DNA of 64,000 nucleotides, taken from the NCBI GenBank assembly GCA_023375675.1, contig JALQBC010000007.1:744001-808000 (forward strand). The letters are read 5' to 3'. The notes beneath the pieces were generated by a model. The model was not told the origin of the DNA. It saw only the letters and a list, made by a program, of their open reading frames with translations, and ran no database searches. Both the position numbers and the translations under genes were made by a program. Below are positions 48,198-60,232 of the stretch, in pieces. Position 1 is the first letter of the stretch, and each line of letters opens with the position of its first letter. Origin of the DNA: Cytospora piceicola. Lineage: Eukaryota > Ascomycota > Sordariomycetes > Diaporthales > Cytosporaceae.

Positions 48198-49370
48198 TTT
48201 CTATTCGATGTTGGATGCTGAATGAGGGATGCCAGGGCAACACGAGCTGGTAGAACTTGAGAAGCCATGAGCCACTGTGCCACCTTTAAGCAGCTGCCCA
48301 GGCGGGCATCTGACATGGCGGCATGTAATCCTCGCACGATGATGTGAACTTGTAAGTGGATCTCACGTACTTCTCTGTGGACTTTTTGCTCTAGTTTTAC
48401 CAACACTCACGGTATTGCGACGTGGGGTTCATATGAGCAAGGATGAATGACCCCGGGGGTTGAGTGCAAGCCGGCATGATTCCGTTACATTAATAGAAAT
48501 CCTTAGACCAACAGCGTCGTTCTGGCGGCTATACCGTAGTAATCGAGCCTTAAGGCACGAGTCAATATCCACTACCTAGGTGAGCATCATTGGTCCTTTG
48601 TTTGTGTGCCGTACCAACAGCCAGACAAAAAATATCAAAACTCCACAAACACGACGTCGTAAGGTTAACTTAACACAACCAGTCACAAGTCACCAAAAGT
48701 GATCGTGAGGGTACCCATCGCGAAAATTAAAAGGCTGGACTCCACTGGGGGCCCAGCTAAAAGTCCGCAACTGCCATGCTTAACCATCTTTATTGATTGT
48801 TAGGCACAGTAAATGAGTGCTCAGTCCGCAAACCATCGTCACAGCCTTTGATGTTCTTCATCGTAGAGTAAACGAACATATGTTTCGTCAAATCTGCCTC
48901 CGACATATAGGAAGTCCTCAGGGATCAGTGCATATTAGTAGTACAATCCAAGGAAAGTGGTCTTCCTAGGTGAGGGTCAACTGATCGCGCCAACAACCAA
49001 CACATTGAGACCTAAATCGCCAATAGACTCGCCATTCCCAATCGGTATTGTAGACATACTCAACGTGGACCCTACCAATGTATTGTGGTTTATAAGCAGC
49101 AATAATTGTCCATCAAGGCCACTGCTATGATCACCTACCTTTTATCATATATAGGGAACTTCTCTCCGTCAAGGTCACCACTAGATCATTACCTCTAATA
49201 TTAAGGACCTAATTACACCCATCTGCCGGTTGTCTTTATTATCTACAATTATCTCCCTCATCATATATCGTGACCTTCGCGTATATATATTAGTCACTGA
49301 CGGTTGTAGTATGCTTCTTTCGGCTCATCCCTCACCATCAAATACACCAGCTTCACTTTCGGCCGCGGAA
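48198..49370. other. intergenic between divergent genes, AT-rich
   Basis: No supported gene; an ACCTAGGT palindrome at 48574-48581. Confidence 0.55.
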
Positions 49371-49382
49371 ATACCTAGGTAT
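49371..49382. repeat. ATACCTAGGTAT palindrome touching the BAHD start codon
   Basis: Perfect 12-bp palindrome whose last two bases are the A and T of the ATG at 49381. Confidence 0.85.
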
Positions 49383-50953
49383 GGGCAGACAGCCTCCTCG
49401 CCATCCGACCGATGATGTCTTTGCCGCGGGCTTCTTCGACAACTCCCCAGCTATACGACCAGTCGTTATGCGTTGGATGGTCCGTTTCGACGATGTTCTT
49501 GACGCGGAGAAGCTGCGAAACTCTCTGAACACCCTGCTGAACATTGAAAGCTGGCGGCGACTAGGGGGGAGATTACGTCTAAGTGTATGCCTACCGCTTC
49601 CTCTTTCCCTAATTTGATAATGGGCCTTGGTGTTCACTAAAAGTGTCCACGATAGCCGCAAGGAGACTTGCAGGTCCACGTCCCCAAGACGTACAATTCG
49701 GAACGACCAGCATTCCGCTTCTCTCAAGTGTCGTTTGATATCAATCTCAGCGACCATCCCCTTGCGTCGCGGCTACCCAGTGCGACTGATGCCCCTTCAA
49801 TCCAGACAGGGGGCGAGGAATTCCGGGAGCTGAGCACAGGAGACAAACTACCGACGACTATCGAGGATTACATCTACAGCGACGAGCCCCCGCTTGCGCT
49901 GCATGTGTGGACGTTCAAGGATGCAACGATTGTGTGTCTCAACTTTCCCCATGCACTGACTGACGCGGCCGGACTTGCTATGCTGGTCAACAATTGGTGC
50001 AAGGTGTTGGCAGGTCGGGAGGAGGACGTGGAGAATCTCGCGCAGAATGATCCTTTCGACAGTACCTAGGTATTGGCACTTCGGGAGGAAACGACGATAA
50101 AAGAGAGGAATATGTCCTCGGTGATCTCAAGTTGAAAGGATGGCGGTTCTTTCAATTCGCCCTTCACTTTATCCTCCAGATCGTCTTCGGGCCGAAGATG
50201 GAGACACGTCTGATCTGCCTCCCTCGCAAGCCCGTCAAGGCTCTCCGGCACCAAGCAACGGACGACCTCAAGTGCGACGAACATGAACAGACAGACGCAA
50301 GCGACTCCGCCTGTTCCAAGCCATATATCAGCGATGGTGACATTCTATCAGCCTGGGGAGCCATAACGATAGACCGCGGCCTCGGCAAACGAAGACGGGC
50401 GTTGACAGTCATGAACGTATTTGATATGCGGAGCCGGCTTGGGAGCCTGTTTGATCACTCCACCGCCTACGTGCAGAACGCAATCTCGGTAGCCACCACC
50501 ATGTTCAAGGCGAACGAGTCGCAGACGCTGTCACTAGGCCAGATCGCACTGCGCCTTCGGTCGTCCCTGGTCGTGCAGACCAGTGAGCCGCAGATCAAGG
50601 CGCTGGTAAGGGAGCAAAAGGCCTCGATCCGGGATACTGGCCGGCTCGCTCTGTTCGCCGATCCGCACAGTATCCTTTTGCCTATATCGAACTTCGGCAA
50701 GGCGAATTTTTACGAGATTGTTGACCTCAGTCCCGCGGTTGTCCGCGCCGGCAGATTGCCACAAGGGAATAATCAAGGTCCTGTCGGGAAACCTGTCTTG
50801 TTCTTTGGGTTTGACGCGAGCCCCAAGGCCAAACCGACTCACCGGAACGTTTTCAGTATACGAGGGAAGGATTTGAGGGGTAATCACTGGATTCAGGGGA
50901 TGCTTTCGCCGGTAACTTGGGTTCACATTGAAGAGGAACTGAGTAAACTATAA
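49381..50953 (+). pseudogene. BAHD-type acyltransferase broken by an 8-bp ACCTAGGT insertion
   Basis: Exon 1 is 49381-49582, then an 80-nt intron, then 49663 onward. The frame reads a normal fungal BAHD protein: MVRFDDVLDAEKLRNSLNTL, WRRLGGRLRL, then the catalytic HALTD in FPHALTDAAGLAML. At NDPFDS the frame meets a TAG at 50067-50069. Removing the eight bases 50064-50071 (ACCTAGGT) restores the frame, which continues IGTSGGNDDKREEYVLGDLK to a natural end at 50953 (LSPVTWVHIEEELSKL). Such enzymes acylate hydroxyl groups of small metabolites; the trichothecene acetyltransferase group is related. The remainder looks undamaged, so the break is recent. An alternative is a 44-nt intron 50062-50105 with a GTACCT donor; it keeps the frame but would remove a stretch that looks conserved and is shorter than usual introns. 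Confidence 0.75.
50063..50072. repeat. TACCTAGGTA palindrome inside the BAHD coding region
   Basis: The only copy of the ACCTAGGT motif found within a recognisable coding sequence; flanked by GTA on both sides (GTA-CCTAG-GTA), like a 3-bp target duplication. Confidence 0.8.
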
Positions 50954-53900
50954 CACCTGGCTGGCAGTCAGAGGAGGGTTATGGACTGATTTGGTCAGGA
51001 CTACATCTAGAAATCGGAAAACTCAACTCTTACATGTATTATGTTATTATACTGAGACACACACTGGGTCAAGTCAATTATTCGTAGAGCTCAAGCCCCA
51101 ACTATAATCTAGATCATGACAAGTAGAGTTAATGCACCTGTAACAACTACTACAACCTTATCATCACGAACTACCTAAGTACTTATTGGAAACATACCGT
51201 ATAAGCCAAAACACATGATACTTTGAAGCAAATGGGATTTCAGATGTGCAGCCGAAACGCATAAGAAATGTTGACAACCCTTGGGACATTTGAGCCCCAA
51301 GTATCACCAATACCAGGCCAAAGTTGCACACGACATACCGATTTGATGATATATCAGCCACCCTCATTCAAGAAGAAAGCATGACAGTGTTTATGAAATA
51401 GTTTAATCAAAGATATAGAGCAATATACGACACATATGTAAATTCTCGGGCGCGGGGGAAATCATGTACAAACACCACCGATTTTCGGAACGTTGATTAA
51501 AGGAAGGGGCCAGAGGTCGATTCTGTGTGATGAACAATCACTTAGGTACAGCATATACCTACCTATGTACATGAGTAACTAGGTACTTGAGAAGGCACCC
51601 ATCGCTTCAAATTCTGAAACATCCCTATTTTCCTCACCCATTCTAAAGATGACAATATTATATCCCTGGCGAATGGCGAGATTTTGCGCTCAACGCTTCA
51701 GGTGGCTAGAGTGGCATGTGTATGAAGACGGTGGTCATTAGATCAACGAGCCACAAGGGAGGAACGATATGTCACTTATCATTCAACGTGAAATGGACGA
51801 TAAGGGTTATTACTTTGAGGTCAAGGGTCGATTACTGCTGCATTATTACAAGATGACTAAAGTCTTTGGATCGCTATCGTTGGGCCTGCACATGTAGCCA
51901 CCTCGCCAGTCTGTGAAGATTGTCGATCAGACTCAAGGATGAGCCTCCAGAATAGTGAAAACTGACAGCCGTTATTTAGTCGCAGGTCTTTTGAGCAGAT
52001 GGAGCCGTTAATATTCAGCCGCTTTACGAGCATATCTGTACTAGACCAGACTTTTTCGTGTGTTCTCTCCAACTCACCAAGATAACTACCTAGGTACTTA
52101 AGTAAGCATATAGGAATACGTGCACAGGCCTGATTGCAAGTGGCGGGAAACGTACTTAGTATTCAAGAGATTTGCCGAATTGCATGCATACTTAGGTATG
52201 CACTACGCCAGTCCAATTATACCTACCCCATGGGAAAATCATGTCGATGGTGGATTGTTGATCAGCATCGAGCAAGGTGCATCGATGAAAGGGCCCAAAC
52301 AGTAGAAAAGTCTATTCGCCCTGCTGCAGGTAGTGCCGGAGATCAGATGACGCTGCGACAGATCTTCTGGCCAGTACTGTGTAACTATTTTCGATCACCT
52401 CTAAGCTGACGGGCACCGGAAAGTCGGTTTTCAAGAGGCGCTTCCGGTCCTCCCGAAGATATCTAGCACTCTTCTGGTAGTCATACCGTAACCAAAGCCC
52501 TGGTACCTCCCGACGTCGCCAGACTGTGGATCATGGCATAACATAAGGACGAGAACGTGTCTGTCTAGCTTCTAGAAAGTGCTATCGATGGACACAGAGT
52601 ACAGTTTGTGAACCGATAGCCTTATTGGTGACGGCTGTATCACCGACCAGATTGGCATCAGTCGCTAGGACTTGGATTACAGGAGATGTGTCCCAACCAA
52701 AGGCACATCGACAGGTGATATCCCTAGAGCAAGGTGTCCTAACAACTCCAGTTGGATGCTGTGCAGCAAACAGTCTATCGGAAGGTAAGCGGTCTCACCG
52801 GTCTGAAGGCCCTTCGGGTGAAGTCATAAGTGAGGTGAGGCTGATGACCCCGCAAGACGATCGTCCAATGAAAGCAGTAGGAGTTGCAATGTGCCCACGT
52901 GTGCCTGCTGGAGAAGTGAATTTGACGATGGATGACACAGGTCTTGAATCGCACGCCAAGGCCTTGGAGCTGGACAATATCGCCAAGGCGATGGTGCCCT
53001 GATGGCGGGGGAATGATGGAAGCTGGAGATCAATGGGGGACTCGATTTGCGACGGCGCAAACTTAAAAAACTGACGTGCCCGCATTTATCTGGGGAAATG
53101 ACGATGGGGCAACTCGACGTGGGCATCGTGGACTCGAAGTGACACACGTGACACGACATCTGGAGATCTTTATGTACATACTGGATACTTTCTGAGTTAT
53201 TGAGTATGTATAACATAATGTGTATACATACCTACTATCACAAGTACCGTACGTACTGATCGTCCTCACCGAAATACTCCGGCAGAAAGGGGAGTTCATC
53301 TCGATCCAGCCAGTCCACAGCAGACGTTGAAAGACGTGGGCTTACATTGACTGATACAAGACAAGAAGACCCCCCCTCCCCCGAACTTTGCTGGCAAAAG
53401 CGGCATCTTACAGTACACGGGCAGAACGGTTCAGCAACGTCAGATCGGGGTATCCGAGCTCCCAATCTGTTGATATTCCAGCAGCTCAAGTGATCGGTAG
53501 TGAAAGGGGTACGTTGTGTCTTAGCCGAGATCGGCAACTCATGTACTACCATCCTCGACATCTGATTCATTCAGCCCTGTCGGTATTTCTTCAGCAATTT
53601 TCTCAAACCACAGCGTGACTTCTCCTGATTAGGAGTAGGGGGCAACCCCGTCTGACCCGAACATCACCTTCACTGGCGAGCGAGATGTGACTTTGAACTT
53701 TCAATGCAGAGCGAGCCCCGGCTTGCCTTTTCACGTTACTCCGGGTCTCCACAAAGCCACCGTGCCCGGCGCCGAGTGGACGTTTGGCAGCTGCAGGCCT
53801 GACAACCTGGCAAGTGTTGCTCTGGACCCTGAGGGCCCTGAAAGGGATGAAAGGGACCACTCCTCCGGGCTCCCTAAGTGGCCGAGACCTTCTCCTGGTA

Positions 53901-54353
53901 TCCTAGGTTCCCGGTTGCGAGCACCCGACTGCCAGTCAGATGATGGCTTTTGCGAGCGTTGTGGTATTTCAGATTACAATCTTCTCATCAGCAATTTGGA
54001 AAAAAGACAAGGAGGCAAGGCCAGTGTGGGGACCCGTCAACATCGAAAATCACTCAGCTACCTAGTTACACTTGCAGCACCATCTCGTTTTGGTCGTCGG
54101 TGGCCGGGGGTATTTGTACACTACATTGTAAGCTGGTATTCGCAAGAGAGACGTACCTCCAAGGGTTCAAATATTTATATGCCTCGATTCCCACCTCGAC
54201 CTCCTCGTCCGTGGCCTTCTTGATTCATTCTGTTCTGGCACTTATACAACACCAAGCTCTCATACATAACCCACCCTCCTGGCAACATCACCACTCAACA
54301 CTTCTTGTTCTATATATTTATCCCGTCTCTCTCCACTCACAACCGCCCCCAAA
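50954..54353. other. 3.4-kb gene-poor stretch
   Basis: AT-rich, with short frames on both strands, none with a family resemblance. TACCTAGGTA at 52087-52096. The longest frames (52625-53002 and 53687-54223, plus strand) look non-coding in composition. It could hold decayed transposon sequence, but I see no terminal repeats or transposase motif. Confidence 0.5.
54311..54320 (+). promoter_or_regulatory. TATA-like box of the small protein gene
   Basis: The run tatatattta sits 34-43 nt upstream of the ATG, followed by a CT-rich leader (cccgtctctctccactcac). This arrangement is typical of highly expressed fungal genes; the transcript start would be very close to the ATG. Confidence 0.4.
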
Positions 54354-54669
54354 ATGTCTGGTTCTGCTCCCGCTGCTGCCACCGCTGGTGCTAAGGACAT
54401 CAAGTCCGTCCTCGACTCCAAGCCTCTCAAGTTCAAGATCCAGACCAAAGGCGCCTCTTACGTGGCTCAGATTCACACTGACCGTGCATCATAGTAAGTG
54501 CCCCAGTTCAAAACCGGCGGTCCATAGATCAATACGTCACGACAAGAAGCCATTTCCGCCATTTTGGATCTTCCATCCCATGCTGACCAGCCACCCTCGC
54601 AGTGATCGCACCAACAATGCCACCCGCAACAGCTCTGCCGACTCTGTCAACTCCCCCGAGTCCAAGTAA
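54354..54669 (+). CDS. small protein of unknown function, 68 residues
   Basis: Two exons, 54354-54493 and 54603-54669, with a 109-nt intron (GTAAGT..CAG) and a split Tyr codon. The start is in an aaaATG context after a CT-rich leader. Codons in exon 1 are strongly biased to C-ending forms (GCC, CTC, AAG, TCC), as in abundant fungal proteins. The protein begins with an Ala-rich stretch, has a central amphipathic part (SVLDSKPLKFKIQTKGASYV, AQIHTDRASY) and ends in a Ser/Asn-rich tail (RNSSADSVNSPESK). It has no signal peptide and no membrane helix. I do not recognise the family. Clean splice sites, the TATA-like box and codon bias make it a likely real gene. Confidence 0.65.
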
Positions 54670-56559
54670 AGAGTGGGACTCATCCTTCTTCAGCCAAGCG
54701 GGACCCTTAGGCTTCCTTCTGTCTGCCGAGTCATGACCCACATAATCGATACATACACCATATACCCATATATACCCCTACCGTCAGAGACGAGAAAAGA
54801 ACGACAAGTTTGATAGAAACATTCCACGACATCTTTCCCGGATTTTCCCACGAAGTCAGCACCTTTGGCTTGAAGTGATCAGCATGGATGGAGGTTTTCG
54901 CTTCGTGTATTTGGCATTCGCAAGAGCGCCGGGAGCCTGAGGCTCAGTCTCGATGGCGCTACGACCTTGAAGACGCCGACGCTCTAAAAATTGGGCATCC
55001 CTGCATGCGCTTGCAACCCCATGCGGTTCAATCAGAGGTCGCCTCTTGTCCAGAACCGGTAACCCTGGACCCCTTCAATGTTGTGAATGAAGGGATGATG
55101 CTACGTTGGAATTATCGCGGATTCGTTCATAAGCAGCGTCGTCTCGTTGCATATCATATACCGAGCCAAGTTTTGTTTGATCCTCTTGGACAATAGATAC
55201 CATTTTGACGTTTTTGCGATATTTCTTTCCGAAGCAATGTGCGTGTCATGACTGTCATGATCTTGTTTTGTGAATGGCATCCATTTCAATGCCCCTGGAT
55301 GCTTGATATGACATCGGCAAAGTATATTTCCCCGGTATGTACTGACGATCTGCGTCTTCCCACTTTTTCCAGCCTCACAACGTTCACAGTCACAACCATA
55401 CATGATGATTGCTTTTTCCCTCTAGCCTTTCGTTCTCTTCCCCATCGCCCTCGCATTCGGAACTTGTCCGTCCGCACGGCTTGTCCCACCGGCTTGTTAG
55501 TTCATCCTGTGGCTTCATATCAACGTATATCGTGCGTGCGACTCTGTAACCCAGCTGCAGCCCATCGTGATCTCCTCGAGCGCCAGGTCGGCTTTGATAG
55601 GTGGTACACTACGACTATGAACATACATAAGATTAATCAATACTCAAGGCCATAACGCCAGAAGAAATCGCGAGAGTCTGGCCGGGTACGTGCTCCTGAC
55701 CCGGGTATCTTGGTAGTCTTATATGATACGGGCACTGCAACCCTAACCCCGAATTGAACGTTTTGCCCACTGCCCCCTTGCTGAGTTTCCTTGAATTACA
55801 AACCTTCAGGGACTTGTATGTTCTTCAGGGAGCAGGATGTTCGCGGTCGAGAATTACTGTTTGCTTGCTATGGTGTCAGTATCGCCCTTGGCGCATTGAA
55901 TGTGTTCGAAGTTCCCAGAGCCCGCCCGAGTATATGTACCTAGATACCTGGTCCATATATAGATACACAGGTAGCCTGTAGCGCCTTCAACTGCCGTGAT
56001 GGGACATTATGAGAGTGTTCGTTATTGGCTTTACTTTCCAGTACCTACTAAGTACCTAGGTAGGTAGTCTCTCCGGTGTATCTACCTAGGTAGGTAGGTA
56101 GTTTATATATCCTGTCTATCCTTCCAGACACAGCCAAATAACAGCGGATCAGTAAGAGCCATTGGGAAAATTGTTCGAGTTCGTCGTCGATGCAAAAACA
56201 CACCCATAACTACCTAGGTACCTACCTAGGTACCTATTACCTGAGAAATTACCTAGGTACTTACCTAGACACCCACGAAGGTAGATAAAGCATGCATGTA
56301 CTTATATAAATACCTGGGTAGGTAGCTAGGAATGTATCAGGTACATAGACCCTGACAGGGTTAGTGGAAATAAGCTGTGGTCCGTGCACCGGTACTGTGG
56401 CATGTCCCTCGACCGACACACCGACGACTCCAACCCTGGAGCTTCCGACATGTGAAACATAAAGTCCAACACCCACACTTCCCAAACTCTGCGCTCTGGC
56501 AACCAGCAAGCTGTATCCCCTTGGGTGATAGTGGCCAGCAGACGGTCCAGTAACCCAAC
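54670..56559. other. intergenic with a palindrome cluster
   Basis: 3' region of the small gene and promoter of SEC5. No supported gene. The cluster at 56041-56281 is listed separately. Confidence 0.55.
56041..56281. repeat. cluster of ACCTAGGT palindromes
   Basis: Five exact copies at 56054, 56084, 56212, 56224 and 56251, mixed with diverged GGTAGGTA and ACCTACC units. It ends about 280 nt before the SEC5 ATG. Confidence 0.8.
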
Positions 56560-59500
56560 ATGGCTGACCTCGAGAGAACGGTGCTGGATTTCTACCAGCT
56601 GTCCAATCCATACCCTGTCGAATGGCCCGCCGAGAAGGACACCAGCGATGTATCCGAAGATGACGACGTCAAGAAAAAGATCAACCGGCGCAAGTCCAGG
56701 TACCAAGCCCTGGAGAGGGCCGTTAGCAATAGGACCAGCATGCTTCCGGGGCGAGAGGTATCGGCCAATGGTGTCGGTAACATCGTCCAGAAGGACGAGC
56801 CTGACCCCTTGGGCACCACCGACAGTGTCGTCAGGGCCTTGAAAGATAGAGGCTATCCTGTGCAGGAAGACCCCCGAATGCGAAACCGATTCCTCCTCTC
56901 CTCCACCACCTTCTCGCCCGCCTTGTTCCTCTCCCAGATGCATGCGACAGCCGACACCCAGTCGTTGCTCAACGGTCTCGAGATCCTGTCACAGTCCATC
57001 GACCAAAAGAGTGCCTCGCTCAAAGTCCTCGTTGAATCCAACTTCGAGCGCTTCGTACGTGCAAAAGCAACAATCGACAATGTCTACAAGGAGATGAAGT
57101 ACCGCGGAGCAGACCCAACGCCGCCCGCTGCCGGTACAGCTGCCGCACGAGCACGCCCACACTCCAGGCATACCAGTAGAAATAACTACCGCCACAGCAG
57201 TGGCATGGCCATTGCTAGCTCCATGCCAGACCCGAGGAAGAAGAATGCGCTAGTCAAGGAAAGCGAATACGGCGTCACGGGCATCAAGGGCCCGCTACTG
57301 GACGTCTCGGCAAAAGCAATGGATGTTTGGGGGCCGGCTCTGGGCGGGCGCGACAAGGAAGAGAAGCTCAAGGATGTTGCTGCAACCTTGGAGAAGTACC
57401 AAGAGTACGTGGACACCGGAGCGGCCATTGCGGAAAGCATCAAACGGAAGGATCAGGAGGCGTTGGTTGAGGAGTACAACAAGGCCAGGAAGTTCGCCGA
57501 CGAAGCTCGCCAGGTATCCCAGAGTGGAGGAGGGGAGAAGCTACCAGACGATCAGGTATACCGGATCCTGCTAGCCGCCCGGATGTGGCATGATGTGCAC
57601 GAGCAGATCGAGGCTTTCAAGCGGGAGATGTGGAAGAAACTCGTCAACCTTCACACTGTTCCAAAATCGGAAACAGGTGGGCGGCAGGACCAACACTTGG
57701 AAATCATTAGTCTCCTGCTCGACTTGGGCGTGGAGGAGAACCCCATATGGATATGGCTTACAAGCCGTTTTGAGTACCTCAAAAACAAGGCCTCCTCCAC
57801 AGCAGATCGGAGCAAGGTAGAGATTGAAGTGGCCAGGAGGCGGATCGCCAATGTCGACAGGCCCAGTCCCCAGACGATTGCGAACCACTTGAAGTCAAAC
57901 ACGCGACAATCGATTGAGAGCAGGTCTCACTCGCTCGATTCGGCCGACATAGTGGACTTGTGGGAGAAGATTGTCTCGTTCTTGAACAGCATGCTCTCGT
58001 CTCAGGGCATCATTGGAGAGGTCGTTGACTTCTGGCAGACAGTTGAAGGCTTCCTCGACGGGAGGACGCAGAAGTCTCTTCCAACCGGATACCAAGGTGA
58101 ATCACAGAAACACCACGAGATAACTGCAGAGGGAGCAGCAGAACTGCAGAAAGGCATCCTGGAACTTGTGGACATGATGCGGGAGCATATCTTTCTATTT
58201 TTCTCCGGGCCGCCACCCGAGGACCTATCAATGCTCGTTTCTCCAATGCCTCCATCAGAACCTAGCACACCTTTCTCAGGCGCGCTAAAGGCAACACTTA
58301 CGCCCAACACTCTGCGGGATCCTCGCCATCACCTAGACCCAGGCACCATCCCACCCCCTTCACCTAAGCGAGGCGAAGCCTGGGAGAAGTTTGCGTTTTG
58401 GCCGCCATGGTCTAACTCGGTCAGTGGTGTGCATTACCTATCCAAGGCGCTCGCTGTAGTGGGCTCAGGGGCTTGCGACATGGCAAGCCTGGAACCAGTC
58501 GCGCGCGGTGATGGAGCGGTGCTCGAGCGACTGAGGGCCCTCATCAACTCCGCAAGGGAGCGATGTGCCACCGCTGTGTGCAACGCGTGGAACAAGGACT
58601 CGGAGCTCATCAAATACGTCGAGGACTGGAGCAGATCTGCCGAGAGAAAGGAGATGACCAAGATGCCTGCAAGCTTCAAGGCGTTCGAAAGCGCCCTCTT
58701 GACAGGCATGCAGCAGATAATGTACTTTGAGGAGGCCATGAACAAGCCTGGCGCCGGTGATATCGTGCAGGCGCCGTCTACGAAGCTGTTACAGACGGTG
58801 CGCAACCAGTATGTCAGTACGCTGTATAAGGCACTGAGCGGCATGGTGGAGAATGCAGAACGTTCCGTCAGGAAGATAGACGACGAGTGGACGACCGAAG
58901 ACGGGTTTGTTGTTAACGGAGCCAACTCACGCATGCCCGACATGAGCGGCGCGACGATCAACGCCAACGATCGGGCAAGTCAGACCCAAAACCTATTCTC
59001 TAACGAGTTATTTATTGCTAACATCCCGCGCAGAACGTCCGCATGCTGTTGACCCTGAGCAACTTCCAGTCCCTACGGGCGGAGGTCGTGCCCGGCCTGA
59101 ACACGCAGTTCGAGAACGCCTTCTCCGTCAAGCTCACAGACGAGACGGTCAAGATCAAGGACGTCCTCGGGCAGATCGACGCGCGCCTGTTCCAGACGTA
59201 CACGCGGCCGTACATCGAGACCCTCCGGGCCGTCATCCACGCGGGGATCGCGGCGCCGGGCTGGGCGCCGTCGTCGCCGGGGGAGCGGCCGCGCGAGGTG
59301 CGGCCGTACGTGTACGAGGCGCTCCTCAGCCTGGTGCTGGTGCACACGCAGGTGTCGACGACGGCCAACTCGCTCACGAGCCAGGTGCTGTCGTACCTGC
59401 TGGAGCAGTCGTCGCGGGAGCTCCTGGCGGCGTTCCAGGCGCGGCCGCGGTACAGCCTGCCGGCGCTGATGCAGGCGACGCTGGACGTCGAGTTCGTGGC

Positions 59501-59783
59501 CCAGACGCTGACGCAGTACACGACGGAGAAGGCGTCGGAGCTGCAGTCGGCCGTCTACCAGGCGCTCGACGCGCGGACCGACGACGAGGCGCGCGCGCGC
59601 CTGCAGGCCGAGCTGCCCGAGATGAGGGCCGCGCTCAAGAGGCTGCGGGAGGCGAGCCGGAACGAGTTCTCGTGCTTCCGGAGGCCGAGGAGCAGGAGGG
59701 GCGAGGCGGCCGGCGGGCTCGGCGCCGGCGGGAGGGGGGACACGGGGAGCAGCGCCTCGACGGCGTCGCTGGCTTCTAATTAG
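56560..59783 (+). CDS. SEC5: exocyst complex component Sec5
   Basis: Two exons, 56560-58974 and 59034-59783; 1054 residues. It starts MADLERTVLDFYQLSNPYPV. The Sec5 N-terminal domain shows NRFLLSSTTFSPALFLSQMH, then LLNGLEILSQSIDQKSASLK, VLVESNFERFVRAKATIDNV and YKEMKYRG, a strong family match. The middle and end are helical bundles of the exocyst rod. Sec5 is one of eight exocyst subunits that tether secretory vesicles at the plasma membrane, important for hyphal tip growth. The single intron (59 nt) has a GC donor, CGG/GCAAGT, with a good branch site (gctaac) and a CAG acceptor; reading through instead gives a short nonsense tail. Exon 2 is GC-rich and ends in a Gly/Arg/Ser tail. The length is close to the yeast protein (971). 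Confidence 0.94.
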
Positions 59784-59790
59784 GGACCTT

Positions 59791-59820
59791 GGGTGGTGGG
59801 TGTGTGGGTGTGGGTGTGGG
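59791..59820 (+). repeat. G-rich GGGTGT tract, possible G-quadruplex
   Basis: Five GGG runs separated by 3-5 nt, starting seven bases after the SEC5 stop codon. Confidence 0.6.
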
Positions 59821-60210
59821 TGTGTGGTAGAGTGGTGGCTGGGTTGGGTGAGATGAGCGAGCGAGCAATGCGTGGATTATATAATAAGCCTTTCTTGAAA
59901 TAATTTGCATTTGTAGAGTCTTGGGCACTATACAGTCTAACAAACCTCCTCGCCCTCCCGACCGACCCAACCCCCATCACCGTCTGCACCCCTTCCAACC
60001 TCCCCTTGTTGTATGCGTGTTGTATCTAGTCTACCTTCTCCGGCGTCTTGCCCCCCTCCTTCCATAAAACCCAGAAAAAAATGCCGGTGATGGCGGACGT
60101 GTAGTGAGATGCCGAAAGATGTATCATGATGATAATGCACGCATTGCCTCCCCTGTGGTACTGTAATCATCCAACAATGCCCCCATCCCAAGCAGGAAAT
60201 CCTGTCCGGA

Positions 60211-60232
60211 GCTAGCTAGCTAGCTAGCTAGC
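60211..60232. repeat. (GCTA)5GC, 22-bp perfect palindrome
   Basis: Tandem tetranucleotide that is also fully self-complementary, in the 3' region shared by SEC5 and IDH1. Confidence 0.85.

Noticed and set aside
50062..50105. 44-nt intron as explanation for the BAHD stop
   Set aside because: Frame would be kept, but it is shorter than the other introns here, the donor GTACCT is weak, and the removed part looks like coding sequence; kept as an alternative only.
53687..54223. 178-codon plus-strand frame
   Set aside because: No homology or domain; composition like the surrounding non-coding DNA.
56041..56281. Palindrome cluster as telomeric or CRISPR-like repeat
   Set aside because: Units are irregular, have no spacers of constant length, and do not match TTAGGG.
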